Position numbers and translations under genes: made by a program. From the NCBI GenBank assembly GCA_020026335.1, contig JAHHQO010000002.1, forward strand, positions 157,087-221,086: DNA of 64,000 nucleotides, read 5' to 3'. Below, one piece after another: positions 32,548 through 41,073 of this stretch. Position 1 is the stretch's first letter; each line of letters begins with the position of its first letter. Source of the stretch: Alistipes sp. Its GTDB lineage: Bacteria > Bacteroidota > Bacteroidia > Bacteroidales > Rikenellaceae. Below the pieces are notes generated by a model. That model ran no database searches. It had not been told where the DNA came from and saw only the letters and a list, made by a program, of their open reading frames with translations.

Positions 32548-33129
32548 TTATCGCTTCACCTGCTTCAGCCAGCGCAGATAACCTGCTACGGCCAAACCGC
32601 AATAGAGCAGGTAGAGACCTGCGGTGAAGGGGATTCCCTTATAGACATAGAGTCCTACCGAGATGGCATCGACCACCAACCACACCAGCCACTGCTCGAC
32701 ATATTTGCGCGAGAGCATCCACATGGCCACGATGCAGAGTGCCGTTGAGCAGGAGTCCCAAAACGGCACGGTGCTGTTGGTCAGTTCCGTGAGGAAGAAA
32801 TAGATGCCCACGTGTGCCACGGCATAGACACCCACCAGCGCAGGCACAATCCGCCACGGCGTGTGGGCGATGTCGATGCTTTGCTGCGTGTTGTCCTCAT
32901 GTCGCGCGGCATTCTTGCGCCACATCAGCCAGCCATAGAGACCGGCCAGCACATAGTAGAGCTGCATGGAGAAGTCGGCATAGAGTCCCTTCTCGAAATA
33001 CAGCGTACCGTGCACCATCGGCATGACGAGACCCACAATCCACAATCGGATGTCGGCCTTATATTCCAACCAAAGGTAGAGCAGTCCGAGTACGATGCCC
33101 GTAATCTGCAAAATCAGTGACCAATCCAT
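32548..33129 (-). CDS. pnuT: PnuC-family vitamin transporter, probably thiamine (PnuT)
   Basis: A 193-residue inner-membrane protein with about seven hydrophobic segments and PnuC family features (WLEYKADIRLWIVGLV near the start, YYVLAGLYGWLMW in the middle, WLVWLVVDAISVGLYVYKGIPFTAGLYLLYCGLAVAGYLRW at the end). PnuC proteins carry nicotinamide riboside, but here the gene follows a TonB-dependent receptor by 18 nt in an operon under a TPP riboswitch. That pairing is the known Bacteroidetes thiamine uptake type (PnuT), so thiamine is the likelier substrate. No thiamine pyrophosphokinase gene is adjacent. Confidence 0.85.
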   Translation of the reverse strand: MDWSLILQITGIVLGLLYLWLEYKADIRLWIVGLVMPMVHGTLYFEKGLYADFSMQLYYVLAGLYGWLMWRKNAARHEDNTQQSIDIAHTPWRIVPALVGVYAVAHVGIYFFLTELTNSTVPFWDSCSTALCIVAMWMLSRKYVEQWLVWLVVDAISVGLYVYKGIPFTAGLYLLYCGLAVAGYLRWLKQVKR

Positions 33130-33147
33130 CGTCAGCGAACTAAAGGA

Positions 33148-35457
33148 TTAGAATTTCACGGTCAGGTTGGCCATCACGTTGATGGGAGCCTGTGCGAAGT
33201 AGTAAGCGGTGTTCGAAATCTCGACCTTACCGTCATTCTTCTCGGCTGACGAATAACCGTAACCGTTGCTCTCGTACTCGGTGTCGAAGAGGTTGTAAAT
33301 CATCACACCGAAACGTACGCTGCGAGCCATCTTGGTCTTGAGGGTGTAACCCAGATTGAGGTTGGTCACGCAGTAGGGGTCGAGCATCAGCTCGCGGTTC
33401 TCATAGTTCGAGAAGTACTGACGGCTGACATACTGGGTGTTGAAGATAGCCTCGAAACCTTTGTGGTGGAAATCGAGATTGACATTGGCGATGGTCTTGG
33501 GCGAGAAAGCCAGACGGGTAGTACCCATATTGGTGTCGATGTACTCCACGGGCTCCCAGTTCTCGCTCAACAGTACACGGTGCACATAGTTCTCCACGCG
33601 GTTCTGGCTGAATGTCGCGTTGGCAGAAGCTGTAAACCAGTCGGTAGCCTTCACCGCAGCCGACAACTCGATACCACGACGGTAGCTGTCCTTCACGTTG
33701 TCGTTCAGTGCATCGAAATCGGCATTGATGTGACCGGTGGGAACAAGCTGGTTGTCATACTTCATGTAGTAGAAGTTGATGCCTGCCGAGAAACGGGGTG
33801 CTGTGTAGGTGTAACCCAACTCATAGTCAAACATCTTCTCCGACGAGGGGTAGCTCTTCTCCGAGAGCATCTCGAACATATAACGGTCGGTGAAGTCGCC
33901 ACGTGTAGGCTCCTTCTGTGCAATCGAGAACGAGAAGTAGAAGTTGTGACGCTTTGCGAGGTTGTAGCTGATACCTACGTGGGGATTGAAGAAGTAGTAG
34001 TTCTTGTCCACCGAGATAGGCTGCATGGCCTTCAGGTTGTCTACATAGTTGTCATTGACACCCGAAGCCTCGTAAGATACGGCGCGGAACTGAAGGTCGG
34101 CGAAGAGACGAAGACCGTCAACGACCTCCCAGTTGGCACGTGCGAAGATGTTGCCGTCGTGCTTGGTGGCGTCGTTGTCATACCAACGGCGGTTGGCATA
34201 CTGGTCGGGAGTCAGACCTGCTACCCAACCGAATGTACCCCAGTGAGGGCAGGTGTAGTAGCTGTAAGAACCACCGAACGAGAGGTCGAGGTTCTCGATG
34301 TTGTAGTGCATGGCACCATTGACACCCGCCAGGTGGTTCTGCATCACCTTCTTGCGGATGATGTCGGCTCTCACCTTGCCATTGGCGTCAAAGGCGATGT
34401 CATCGGGGAAAGAGTACTCCAGAAGTTTCTTGTTGCCCTTGTACTGACGGTAGTAACCGTAGCCGTAGGTGTAGAAGATAGTACCATTCATCGACCACTT
34501 CGAGTTAATCTGGTGGTTGAGAATCATCTGGTTGTTAATCTGGAGATAGTTGTCGGTCTGATCCTTGAAGTAAGCTGTGCCGGCTACGACAGGCTCGTCC
34601 CAGTTGTTGGGGTCGGTGACGATGTTACCCTCGCCGTCACGGCTGAAGATATCATACTGACCCGAAGTGTGGTAACGGCGACCGTACTTGGCCATCTCCT
34701 CCTTTGTGGCACCCTGATAGGTGAGGTAGGTTCTGGCCTTACCGCCGAACGACACGAACTTCAGCATGGTGTTGCCACTGTAATAACCAGCCTGCAACAT
34801 ATACGACTTGAGGTCGGTGGCACCGCGGTCAACATATCCGTCGGAAGCGATGTGCGAGATACGTGCATCGACTGTCCAGTGGCCGCCCAGCAGACCCGAA
34901 GAGATGTGTACCGACTGTTTGTTGGTGTTGTAAGAGCCATAAGAGAAAGAGGCATCACCGCCAAACTCGGTATGGAGGGCATCGGTTGTCATGTTGATGG
35001 CACCACCGAAAGCACCTGTACCGTTGGTCGAGATACCGGCACCACGCTGTACCTGGATAGTACCGACCGACGAAATCAGGTCGGGAGTATCGTACCAATA
35101 CATCTGGTGAGAGTCGGCGTTGTTCATCGACACGCCGTTGATGGTCACATTCAGACGGGTGGCATCGGTACCACGCAGACGCATCGAAGTGTTACCCACA
35201 CCGATACCTGTCTCGTTGGTGGCAATCATCGAGGGGGTGAGAGCCAACACCGAAGGAATATCCATACCGTAGTTGTTCTTGGCAATCGACTCCTTCGACA
35301 AGTTCTCATAGACGGTAGGCATCGAACGGGTGGCACGCGTTGCGGTCACCTCCACCTCCTGGAGTTCATACATTTTCAGAGAATCGCTCTCCACGTTTTG
35401 AGCATTGGCGCTGGCAAAAGCTACCACCGCCGCAATGGGTAGTAAAAACCTTTTCAT
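33148..35457 (-). CDS. TonB-dependent outer-membrane receptor, thiamine-regulated
   Basis: A 769-residue protein with a signal peptide (MKRFLLPIAAVV...ANAQ). A TonB-box-like EVEVTATRATRSM segment lies at about 34-46. A plug domain includes PSVLALTPSMIATNETGIGVGNTSMRLRGTDATRLNVTINGVSMN and GAGISTNGTGAFGGAINM, and a large barrel ends in a terminal LTVKF. It should bind thiamine or a phosphate ester at the surface and pass it to the periplasm using TonB energy; PnuT then takes it inside. Substrate is inferred from the TPP riboswitch 50 nt upstream. Confidence 0.9.
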   Translation of the reverse strand: MKRFLLPIAAVVAFASANAQNVESDSLKMYELQEVEVTATRATRSMPTVYENLSKESIAKNNYGMDIPSVLALTPSMIATNETGIGVGNTSMRLRGTDATRLNVTINGVSMNNADSHQMYWYDTPDLISSVGTIQVQRGAGISTNGTGAFGGAINMTTDALHTEFGGDASFSYGSYNTNKQSVHISSGLLGGHWTVDARISHIASDGYVDRGATDLKSYMLQAGYYSGNTMLKFVSFGGKARTYLTYQGATKEEMAKYGRRYHTSGQYDIFSRDGEGNIVTDPNNWDEPVVAGTAYFKDQTDNYLQINNQMILNHQINSKWSMNGTIFYTYGYGYYRQYKGNKKLLEYSFPDDIAFDANGKVRADIIRKKVMQNHLAGVNGAMHYNIENLDLSFGGSYSYYTCPHWGTFGWVAGLTPDQYANRRWYDNDATKHDGNIFARANWEVVDGLRLFADLQFRAVSYEASGVNDNYVDNLKAMQPISVDKNYYFFNPHVGISYNLAKRHNFYFSFSIAQKEPTRGDFTDRYMFEMLSEKSYPSSEKMFDYELGYTYTAPRFSAGINFYYMKYDNQLVPTGHINADFDALNDNVKDSYRRGIELSAAVKATDWFTASANATFSQNRVENYVHRVLLSENWEPVEYIDTNMGTTRLAFSPKTIANVNLDFHHKGFEAIFNTQYVSRQYFSNYENRELMLDPYCVTNLNLGYTLKTKMARSVRFGVMIYNLFDTEYESNGYGYSSAEKNDGKVEISNTAYYFAQAPINVMANLTVKF

Positions 35458-35507
35458 GTGTTCAACTTTAAAGTTAATAAATGAAAAGGGGTATCTTAAT
35501 ATAGATT

Positions 35508-35592
35508 ACGCGACATCCCGGTCTCGGCATTACCCGTCTCCGGTTCAATGGGTATAATCTCAGCCTGATAGTAAGGCACCCCTTAGAGTTCG
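35508..35592 (-). promoter_or_regulatory. TPP riboswitch
   Basis: The minus strand carries the conserved THI-box elements in order: GGGGTGCC, then CTGAGATTATACCC, then GAACC, then GGTAATGCC. It lies between the promoter box at 35597-35604 and the TonB-dependent receptor start at 35457. High thiamine pyrophosphate would shut off the receptor and PnuT. Confidence 0.92.
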
Positions 35593-35596
35593 GTCG

Positions 35597-35604
35597 CAAA
35601 TATA
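35597..35604 (-). promoter_or_regulatory. -7 box of the thiamine operon
   Basis: The minus strand reads TATATTTG, placed so that transcription starts right at the riboswitch 5' end. Confidence 0.55.
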
Positions 35605-35691
35605 TAACATTTAGGTGTAATATCCTATTTTGAGACCTCTTTTTAGTGTTTTATAATTTTCATCTCCTCCGCAGACGCGCCACTACCCCAC

Positions 35692-35728
35692 GAAAAAACA
35701 AAAGCGCCCGATGTGGTCGGACGCTTTC
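35692..35728 (-). terminator. Terminator of galM
   Basis: AAAGCGTCCGA and TCGGGCGCTTT form a stem around CCACA, 20 nt past galM, with T-rich sequence downstream on the minus strand. Confidence 0.7.
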
Positions 35729-35748
35729 ATTAATAGGTATGTCTTCAA

Positions 35749-36804
35749 TCAGAATGTACCGAAACGATAGACAATCTTCTGACAATAGATTTCACCGGGC
35801 TGCAAGAGCGGCGAGGGGAAATTGTCGTGGTTCACGGCATCGGGATAATTCTGACACTCGATGGCCACACCTGCGTGGTCGATATAGCGGCCACCCGACT
35901 TGGTTTCGGGGCATCCGCACGAGAGCCAGTTACCCGTGTAGACCATCACGCTGGGCTGCGAGGTGAGAATGGTCACGCAACGACCCGAACGGGGGTCGCG
36001 CAACTCGCCTGCCTCACCCAAAATGTCTTTTTTCCAACCCTCGATAACGAAGGGGTGGTCATAACCGCGGAAGTCACGGATGTGGTTGAACTCCGAGTCG
36101 ATACCGCCACGGAACGAACGGAACGTGCGGAAATCCTGGGGTGTGCCCTCAACGGAGAGGAACTTGCCCGTGGGAATCTGCTTGTCGTTCATCTCCAGCA
36201 CCTCCGAGCAGTTCAGACGCAACTCGTGGTCGAGAATATCACCGCTGTTCTCCCCCGAAAGGTTGAGATAGAGGTGGTTGGTCAGATTGACCACCGTGGT
36301 CTTGTCGCTTGTCGCACGGTAGGTGATTTCCAGCGAGTTGTCGTCGTCGAAGTCGAAGACCGCCTCCACCTGCATCTCACCGGGATAACCCTGGTCACCA
36401 TCGGGTGAGACCAGTACCATGGCGATGCGGTTGGTCTCCACACGGCTCTCCCACGCGCGGTTGGCGAAGTTGTCCGTACCACCGTGGAGGTGGTTTACAC
36501 CGTTATTGACCTCCAAGTTATACTCCTTGCCGTCGACGGTCATGCGGCCGCAGGCAATGCGGTTGGCCACACGCCCCACCGACTTGCCACTGGCAGCTCC
36601 GTCACGGAAGTAGCCCTGTGCGTGCTTGTAACCCAACGCCACATCGGCTAATTTACCATCGCGGTCGGGTACGAGAACAGATACGACCGCCGCTCCGAAG
36701 TTGGTCACCTTCACCTCGGCACCCGATGCATTGCGCATGGTGTAGAGAATGATGGCCTCACCTTCAGGAGTCGCGCCCCACACCTGTTGTTCTATTTCAA
36801 TCAT
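35749..36804 (-). CDS. galM: Aldose 1-epimerase (mutarotase)
   Basis: A 351-residue cytoplasmic enzyme that interconverts alpha and beta anomers of galactose or glucose. Conserved features include NGVNHLHGG at about 101-109 (first catalytic His), VNLTNHLYLNLSG at about 175-187 (second His), the Asp-bearing FNHIRDFRGYDHPFVI and the catalytic Glu region HAGVAIECQNYPDAVN. Its start overlaps the gltX stop by one base (TAATG), so it is translationally coupled to glutamyl-tRNA synthetase without metabolic relation. Confidence 0.92.
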   Translation of the reverse strand: MIEIEQQVWGATPEGEAIILYTMRNASGAEVKVTNFGAAVVSVLVPDRDGKLADVALGYKHAQGYFRDGAASGKSVGRVANRIACGRMTVDGKEYNLEVNNGVNHLHGGTDNFANRAWESRVETNRIAMVLVSPDGDQGYPGEMQVEAVFDFDDDNSLEITYRATSDKTTVVNLTNHLYLNLSGENSGDILDHELRLNCSEVLEMNDKQIPTGKFLSVEGTPQDFRTFRSFRGGIDSEFNHIRDFRGYDHPFVIEGWKKDILGEAGELRDPRSGRCVTILTSQPSVMVYTGNWLSCGCPETKSGGRYIDHAGVAIECQNYPDAVNHDNFPSPLLQPGEIYCQKIVYRFGTF

Positions 36805-38339
36805 TATTCTAAAGGTTTAAGGTTAGCCAAGAGATGGTCGATACGGCGCAAAGTCTCCTCCTTGCCGATGAACGAAGTTACATCGTACATACCGGGACCC
36901 TTACCTGCACCTACCAATGCCAAACGCAAGGTATTCATCACCTGACCCATACCGTAACCCTTCTCGGTAATCCACTCGTGGACAATCTTCTCGGTGTTCT
37001 CCAGCGAGAAGTCATCGATGGAAGCCAACACCTCGCGCACCTCGGTGAGGATACGGGGGTTGTCACCCTTCCAATACTTCTTGGTCTGCTTGGCATCGTA
37101 CTCGGTGGGAGCCACGAAGAAGAACGAGGTCAAATCCCACAAATCGGTGATGAACGAAGCACGCTCCTTCATGATGCCGGCTGCCTTGCCTGCCAGCTCA
37201 TCAGATACCTCGATGCCATGCTCCTTGAGGATGGGCTGGTACAACTCTGCCAGCTCGGCATCGCTCTTGTGGTGCATATACTGGGCGTTGAACCACTTGG
37301 CCTTGTCGGGCTGGAAACGAGCACCCGACTTCGAAACGCGCTCCAACGAGAAGTTGTCAATCAGCTCCTGCATCGAGAAAATCTCCTGCTCGGTACCGGG
37401 GTTCCAGCCCAGAAGAGCCAGCATATTGATGAACGCCTCGGGGAAATAACCGTCCTCACGGTAGCCGTGAGCGGTCTCACCGGTAGCGGGCGACTTCCAG
37501 AAGAGAGGGAAGACGGGGAAGCCCATCTTGTCACCGTCACGCTTCGAGAGCTTACCGCCACCCGTAGGCTTCAGCAACAGGGGCAGGTGAGCAAATTCGG
37601 GCTGTGTGTCGCTCCAACCGAATGCCTTGTAAAGCAGGTAGTGGAGGGGCAACGAAGGCAACCACTCCTCACCACGGATAACGTGCGACACCTCCATGAG
37701 GTGGTCATCGACAATATTTGCCAGGTGGTAGGTGGGCAGTGCGTCCACCGACTTGTAGAGCACCTTATCATCGAGGGTCGAGGTGTTCACCTCCACATGA
37801 CCGCGGATAAGGTCGTCCATCTCCACCAACTCGTTCTCGGGCATCTTGAAACGGATAACCCACTGGTCGCCACGCTGGATACGTGCCTTGACCTCCTCCT
37901 CGGAGAGCGACAGCGAGGTAGGCAGTTTCTCGCGCACCTCATAGTTGTAGGCAAATGCCTTACCCTCTGCCTCGGCAGCCTGACGGAAAGCATTCAGTTC
38001 GTCGGCAGTGTCGAACGCATAGTAAGCCCAGCCTGCCTCAACGAGCTGGAGGGCATACTTCAGATAGAGGTCACGGCGCTCGCTCTGACGATAGGGGGCA
38101 TGAGGACCACCCACGCCGACACCCTCATCGATTTCGATACCGCACCATTTCAGCGACTCCATGATGTAGTCCTCGGCACCGGGGACAAAACGCTGTGAGT
38201 CGGTGTCTTCGATACGAAGAATCATCGTGCCTTTGTGCTGGCGCGCAAAGAGGTAGTTGTAGAGGGCAGTACGCACACCGCCTATGTGAAGAGGTCCCGT
38301 GGGACTCGGTGCAAAACGCACGCGAACAGGTCTTTCCAT
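36804..38339 (-). CDS. gltX: Glutamyl-tRNA synthetase
   Basis: A 511-residue class I synthetase. The HIGH-type motif is FAPSPTGPLHIGGVRTALYNYLFAR-like at residues 9-33, and the KMSKS-type loop is GKLSKRDGDKMGFP at about 265-278. It carries the zinc-less region and C-terminal helical anticodon domain typical of bacterial GltX. It charges tRNA(Glu). The gene precedes galM with a one-base overlap. Its leader contains a short inverted repeat (CGTCCG/CGGACG at about 38369-38393) of unknown role. Confidence 0.95.
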   Translation of the reverse strand: MERPVRVRFAPSPTGPLHIGGVRTALYNYLFARQHKGTMILRIEDTDSQRFVPGAEDYIMESLKWCGIEIDEGVGVGGPHAPYRQSERRDLYLKYALQLVEAGWAYYAFDTADELNAFRQAAEAEGKAFAYNYEVREKLPTSLSLSEEEVKARIQRGDQWVIRFKMPENELVEMDDLIRGHVEVNTSTLDDKVLYKSVDALPTYHLANIVDDHLMEVSHVIRGEEWLPSLPLHYLLYKAFGWSDTQPEFAHLPLLLKPTGGGKLSKRDGDKMGFPVFPLFWKSPATGETAHGYREDGYFPEAFINMLALLGWNPGTEQEIFSMQELIDNFSLERVSKSGARFQPDKAKWFNAQYMHHKSDAELAELYQPILKEHGIEVSDELAGKAAGIMKERASFITDLWDLTSFFFVAPTEYDAKQTKKYWKGDNPRILTEVREVLASIDDFSLENTEKIVHEWITEKGYGMGQVMNTLRLALVGAGKGPGMYDVTSFIGKEETLRRIDHLLANLKPLE

Positions 38340-38472
38340 GTTTTTTTACGTTTTTAGACATTGCATCGTCCGCCTGACCCACAGACGGACGACACGTTGT
38401 ATCGTGAATTAATTAATCGTTTTCTTTTGCTTTGCAGCACCCTCGCTCCGCACACGGCGAAGTGCAAGGCAC

Positions 38473-39201
38473 TTATCGTATTCTGTACTCCACTCTAATG
38501 GTGATACGGGCTTTCTTCTGACGGCTCGAGGTGTTGAACGAACCTCCTGCCGAGAAATCCTCGTTGGTGTTGGCACCCGTGATTTGGAACACGCCCAGAC
38601 GCGCCGATGCCACACGGCCAATCTTCGCGCCGGCATTTTCGCCAATCTTCTCGGCACGCACACGCGCATCGGCCGAAGCCAGTTCGATGAGTCCCTGTTT
38701 GATGGTGTCCAGTCCCGTGTAGTAGTACGAGGGGGCGTAGGCCTCAATCGACACACCCTTGGCGATGAGCGATGAAATCTCGCGCGAGACCTTCTCCACG
38801 AGGTCCACCTGCTTCGACTCCACGGTGAAGTTCTGACGCAGCTGGTAGCCCTTGAAGCGCTGACCGCCATAGTTGCCGTTGGCGGTGTAGACCGTCTCGT
38901 AGGTCTTGCTCACATCGACAAAGGCGAAGACCACCTCGGTATCGGGAATACCCTTCTCACGAAGATAGGCCTGCACCTTGGCTTTGCTCGACTCAATCTG
39001 TGCGTAACCCGTAGCCACGTTCGATGACTCGGCAGTGACGCAACCCGTCCAAACAATCTGGTCCGATGAAAACTCCGTTTCACCGAGTCCCGTCACCACA
39101 ATCGTATCCTGCGAACGATATTTATAAGTGTAGGCGCGTCCCAAAACGTAAGCGCACAAGAGGAGGGCAAAGCCCACAATGATGAAATGTTTGGTTTTCA
39201 T
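38473..39201 (-). CDS. SIMPL (DUF541) domain protein
   Basis: A 242-residue protein with one N-terminal hydrophobic segment (residues 6-23), serving as membrane anchor or uncleaved signal, followed by a SIMPL/DUF541 domain. Features include TIVVTGLGETEFSSDQIVWTG, AYLREKGIPDTEVVF, GYQLRQNFTVESKQVD and LASADARVRAEKIGENAGAKIG. The family is found in the periplasm of many bacteria (BP26/YggE-like) and is tied to stress tolerance or oligomeric channel-like assemblies; the exact role is unclear. It stands alone, ending 130 nt before gltX. Confidence 0.82.
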   Translation of the reverse strand: MKTKHFIIVGFALLLCAYVLGRAYTYKYRSQDTIVVTGLGETEFSSDQIVWTGCVTAESSNVATGYAQIESSKAKVQAYLREKGIPDTEVVFAFVDVSKTYETVYTANGNYGGQRFKGYQLRQNFTVESKQVDLVEKVSREISSLIAKGVSIEAYAPSYYYTGLDTIKQGLIELASADARVRAEKIGENAGAKIGRVASARLGVFQITGANTNEDFSAGGSFNTSSRQKKARITIRVEYRIR

Positions 39202-39261
39202 GGTCTTATTGTTTTTAAGGTTCTATTGTTCCTTATCTCTCAACGGTGGAGCGACCGACAA

Positions 39262-40362
39262 TCAGACATTGAAGAGGAAGTGCATGATGTCGCCGTCCTG
39301 CACGACATACTCCTTGCCCTCGATACCGATTTTACCGGCATCGCGGCACGCCTTCTCCGACTTCAGATCCACATAGTCGTCATACTTGATAACCTCGGCA
39401 CGAATGAAGCCCTTTTCGAAGTCGGTGTGAATGATACCCGCAGTCTGGGGGGCTTTCATACCGCACGAGAAGGTCCATGCACGGGTCTCGTCGGCACCTG
39501 TGGTGAAGAAGGTCTCCAGATTGAGCAGCTTGTAGGCCGACTTAATCAGACGGGCAACACCCGACTCCTTCAGTCCCAAATCCTCGAGGAACATCTTGCG
39601 CTCCTCGTACTCCTCCAACTCGGCGATGTCGGCCTCGGTGGCAGCGGCAATAATCAGCATCTCGGCCTTCTCGTCCTTGATGGCTTCCTTCACCGCCTCG
39701 GTGTAGGCATTGCCGGTAGCGGCACTCGCCTCATCGACATTGCAGACATACAACACGGGTTTGTCGGTCAGCAGGCTGAGGTCGGCAACCAGTTTCTTGT
39801 CGTCCTTCTCCAGTTCCAATGTGCGGCACGAAAGACCCTGCTCGAGCAGTGACTTGTACTGCAAAAGCAGTTCCACGGTGCGCTTGGCGTTCTTGTCGCC
39901 ACCCGAAGTGGCCTGCTTCTGGGTCTTTGCCAGACGGTTCTCGATGGTCTCCAAGTCCTTGAGCTGCAACTCGGTGTCGATGATACCCTTGTCTCTCACG
40001 GGGTCAATCGAACCGTCGACATGGGTGATATTGCCGTTGTCGAAGCAACGAAGAACGTGGATTATCGCGTTGGTGTTTCGAATGTTACCCAAGAATTTGT
40101 TACCCAGACCCTCGCCCTGCGAAGCTCCCTTCACAAGACCGGCGATATCGACAATCTCGATGGTGGTGGGAACCACACGCTTGGGGTTGTCAATCTCTGC
40201 CAGACGAATCAGTCGCTCGTCGGGCACGGTGATGACACCCACGTTGGGTTCAATAGTACAGAAAGGAAAATTTGCCGCCTGCGCCTTAGCGTTCGACAGG
40301 CAGTTGAAAAGTGTCGATTTACCGACATTGGGCAATCCTACGATGCCGCATTGAAGTGCCAT
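39262..40362 (-). CDS. ychF: Ribosome-associated OBG-type ATPase YchF
   Basis: A 366-residue cytoplasmic P-loop NTPase. G1 is GLPNVGKSTLFNCLS at about 9-23; the family-specific NFPFCTIEPNVG, the DIAGLVKGASQGEGLGNKFL switch region and NVDE follow; the C-terminal TGS domain has TFFTTGADETRAWT and ADVIKY-like blocks to the end. YchF binds ATP in preference to GTP and associates with ribosomes. Length and motifs are standard. A TAnnTTTG box is at 40391-40398. Confidence 0.95.
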   Translation of the reverse strand: MALQCGIVGLPNVGKSTLFNCLSNAKAQAANFPFCTIEPNVGVITVPDERLIRLAEIDNPKRVVPTTIEIVDIAGLVKGASQGEGLGNKFLGNIRNTNAIIHVLRCFDNGNITHVDGSIDPVRDKGIIDTELQLKDLETIENRLAKTQKQATSGGDKNAKRTVELLLQYKSLLEQGLSCRTLELEKDDKKLVADLSLLTDKPVLYVCNVDEASAATGNAYTEAVKEAIKDEKAEMLIIAAATEADIAELEEYEERKMFLEDLGLKESGVARLIKSAYKLLNLETFFTTGADETRAWTFSCGMKAPQTAGIIHTDFEKGFIRAEVIKYDDYVDLKSEKACRDAGKIGIEGKEYVVQDGDIMHFLFNV

Positions 40363-40390
40363 ATATTTCTCTAATTATCGTTTCAAAATG

Positions 40391-40398
40391 CAAATATA
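40391..40398 (-). promoter_or_regulatory. -7 box of ychF
   Basis: The minus strand reads TATATTTG, 29 nt before the start codon. Confidence 0.5.
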
Positions 40399-40504
40399 CA
40401 AATTTTATAGGGTTCGGTGTGCTTCTTCGCACTTAAAATACTATATAGGGACAATATACGTTAAATAATCGGTGGCTTTACTTGAAAATACCCCCGATAT
40501 TCGT

Positions 40505-40512
40505 TACCTTTG
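40505..40512 (+). promoter_or_regulatory. -7 box of mscL
   Basis: TACCTTTG, with a TTG about 20 bp upstream as a -33 candidate. Its position makes the ATG at 40552 the right start and excludes the upstream TTG frame. Confidence 0.6.
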
Positions 40513-40551
40513 ATGGAAAAATTATTAACCACCAAAAAAAAAGAAACAACT

Positions 40552-40989
40552 ATGAAGAGCAAGTTTTTGTCCGATTTCAAGGCTTTTGCCATGAAGGGTA
40601 ACGTGTTGGATATGGCAGTCGGTGTCATCATCGGTGGTGCATTTGGTAAGATTGTCACCTCGCTGGTCAACGACATCATCATGCCGCTGATAGGTACTGT
40701 CATCGGAGGTATCAACTTCACCGATTTGAAGTGGGTCATCCGCGAAGCTTCCGAGGAGGCCTCCCTGCCCGAAGTGTCGCTGGCCTATGGTAAATTCTTG
40801 CAAAACACCGTTGATTTTCTGATTATCGCATTCTCGATTTTCGTCTTCATCTCTGCCATTCAGCGCATTACCCGCAAGAAGGAGAAGGAGGCTGCCGCAC
40901 CCAAACCCGCACCCCAGCCCTCTGCCGAGGAGCGTCTGCTCACCGAAATTCGCGACTTGCTGAAGGAGAACAACGGCAAGGGAAAATAA
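40552..40989 (+). CDS. mscL: Large-conductance mechanosensitive channel
   Basis: A 145-residue inner-membrane protein. The amphipathic N-terminus and first membrane helix are classical (FKAFAMKGNVLDMAVGVII, about 6-24, with GGAFGKIVTSLVNDIIMPLIG following). The second helix is VDFLIIAFSIFVFISAI at about 84-100. The charged C-terminal bundle (SAEERLLTEIRDLLKENN) is present. It opens under membrane tension during hypo-osmotic shock. A proline/alanine linker (AAAPKPAPQP) precedes the bundle. Confidence 0.96.
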   Translation: MKSKFLSDFKAFAMKGNVLDMAVGVIIGGAFGKIVTSLVNDIIMPLIGTVIGGINFTDLKWVIREASEEASLPEVSLAYGKFLQNTVDFLIIAFSIFVFISAIQRITRKKEKEAAAPKPAPQPSAEERLLTEIRDLLKENNGKGK

Positions 40990-41043
40990 TAAAAATTTTA
41001 CTGAAAGTTCACTGAAAACCAAATCCGAAAGCAAAATTTGGAT

Positions 41044-41051
41044 TATCTTTG
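41044..41051 (+). promoter_or_regulatory. -7 box upstream of the acidic repeat protein
   Basis: TATCTTTG, 23 nt before the ATG at 41074. It supports that start over the in-frame one at 41038. Confidence 0.5.
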
Positions 41052-41073
41052 GACGCTAAAAAATTTCAGACTT

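Noticed and set aside
33463..35442. Long plus-strand ORF (659 codons)
   Set aside because: Antisense to the TonB-dependent receptor; low-complexity valine/glycine-rich translation typical of a mirror frame.
35463..35474. AACTTTAAAGTT palindrome before the TonB receptor start
   Set aside because: A short AT-rich palindrome near the ribosome binding region; probably chance, or a weak local hairpin.
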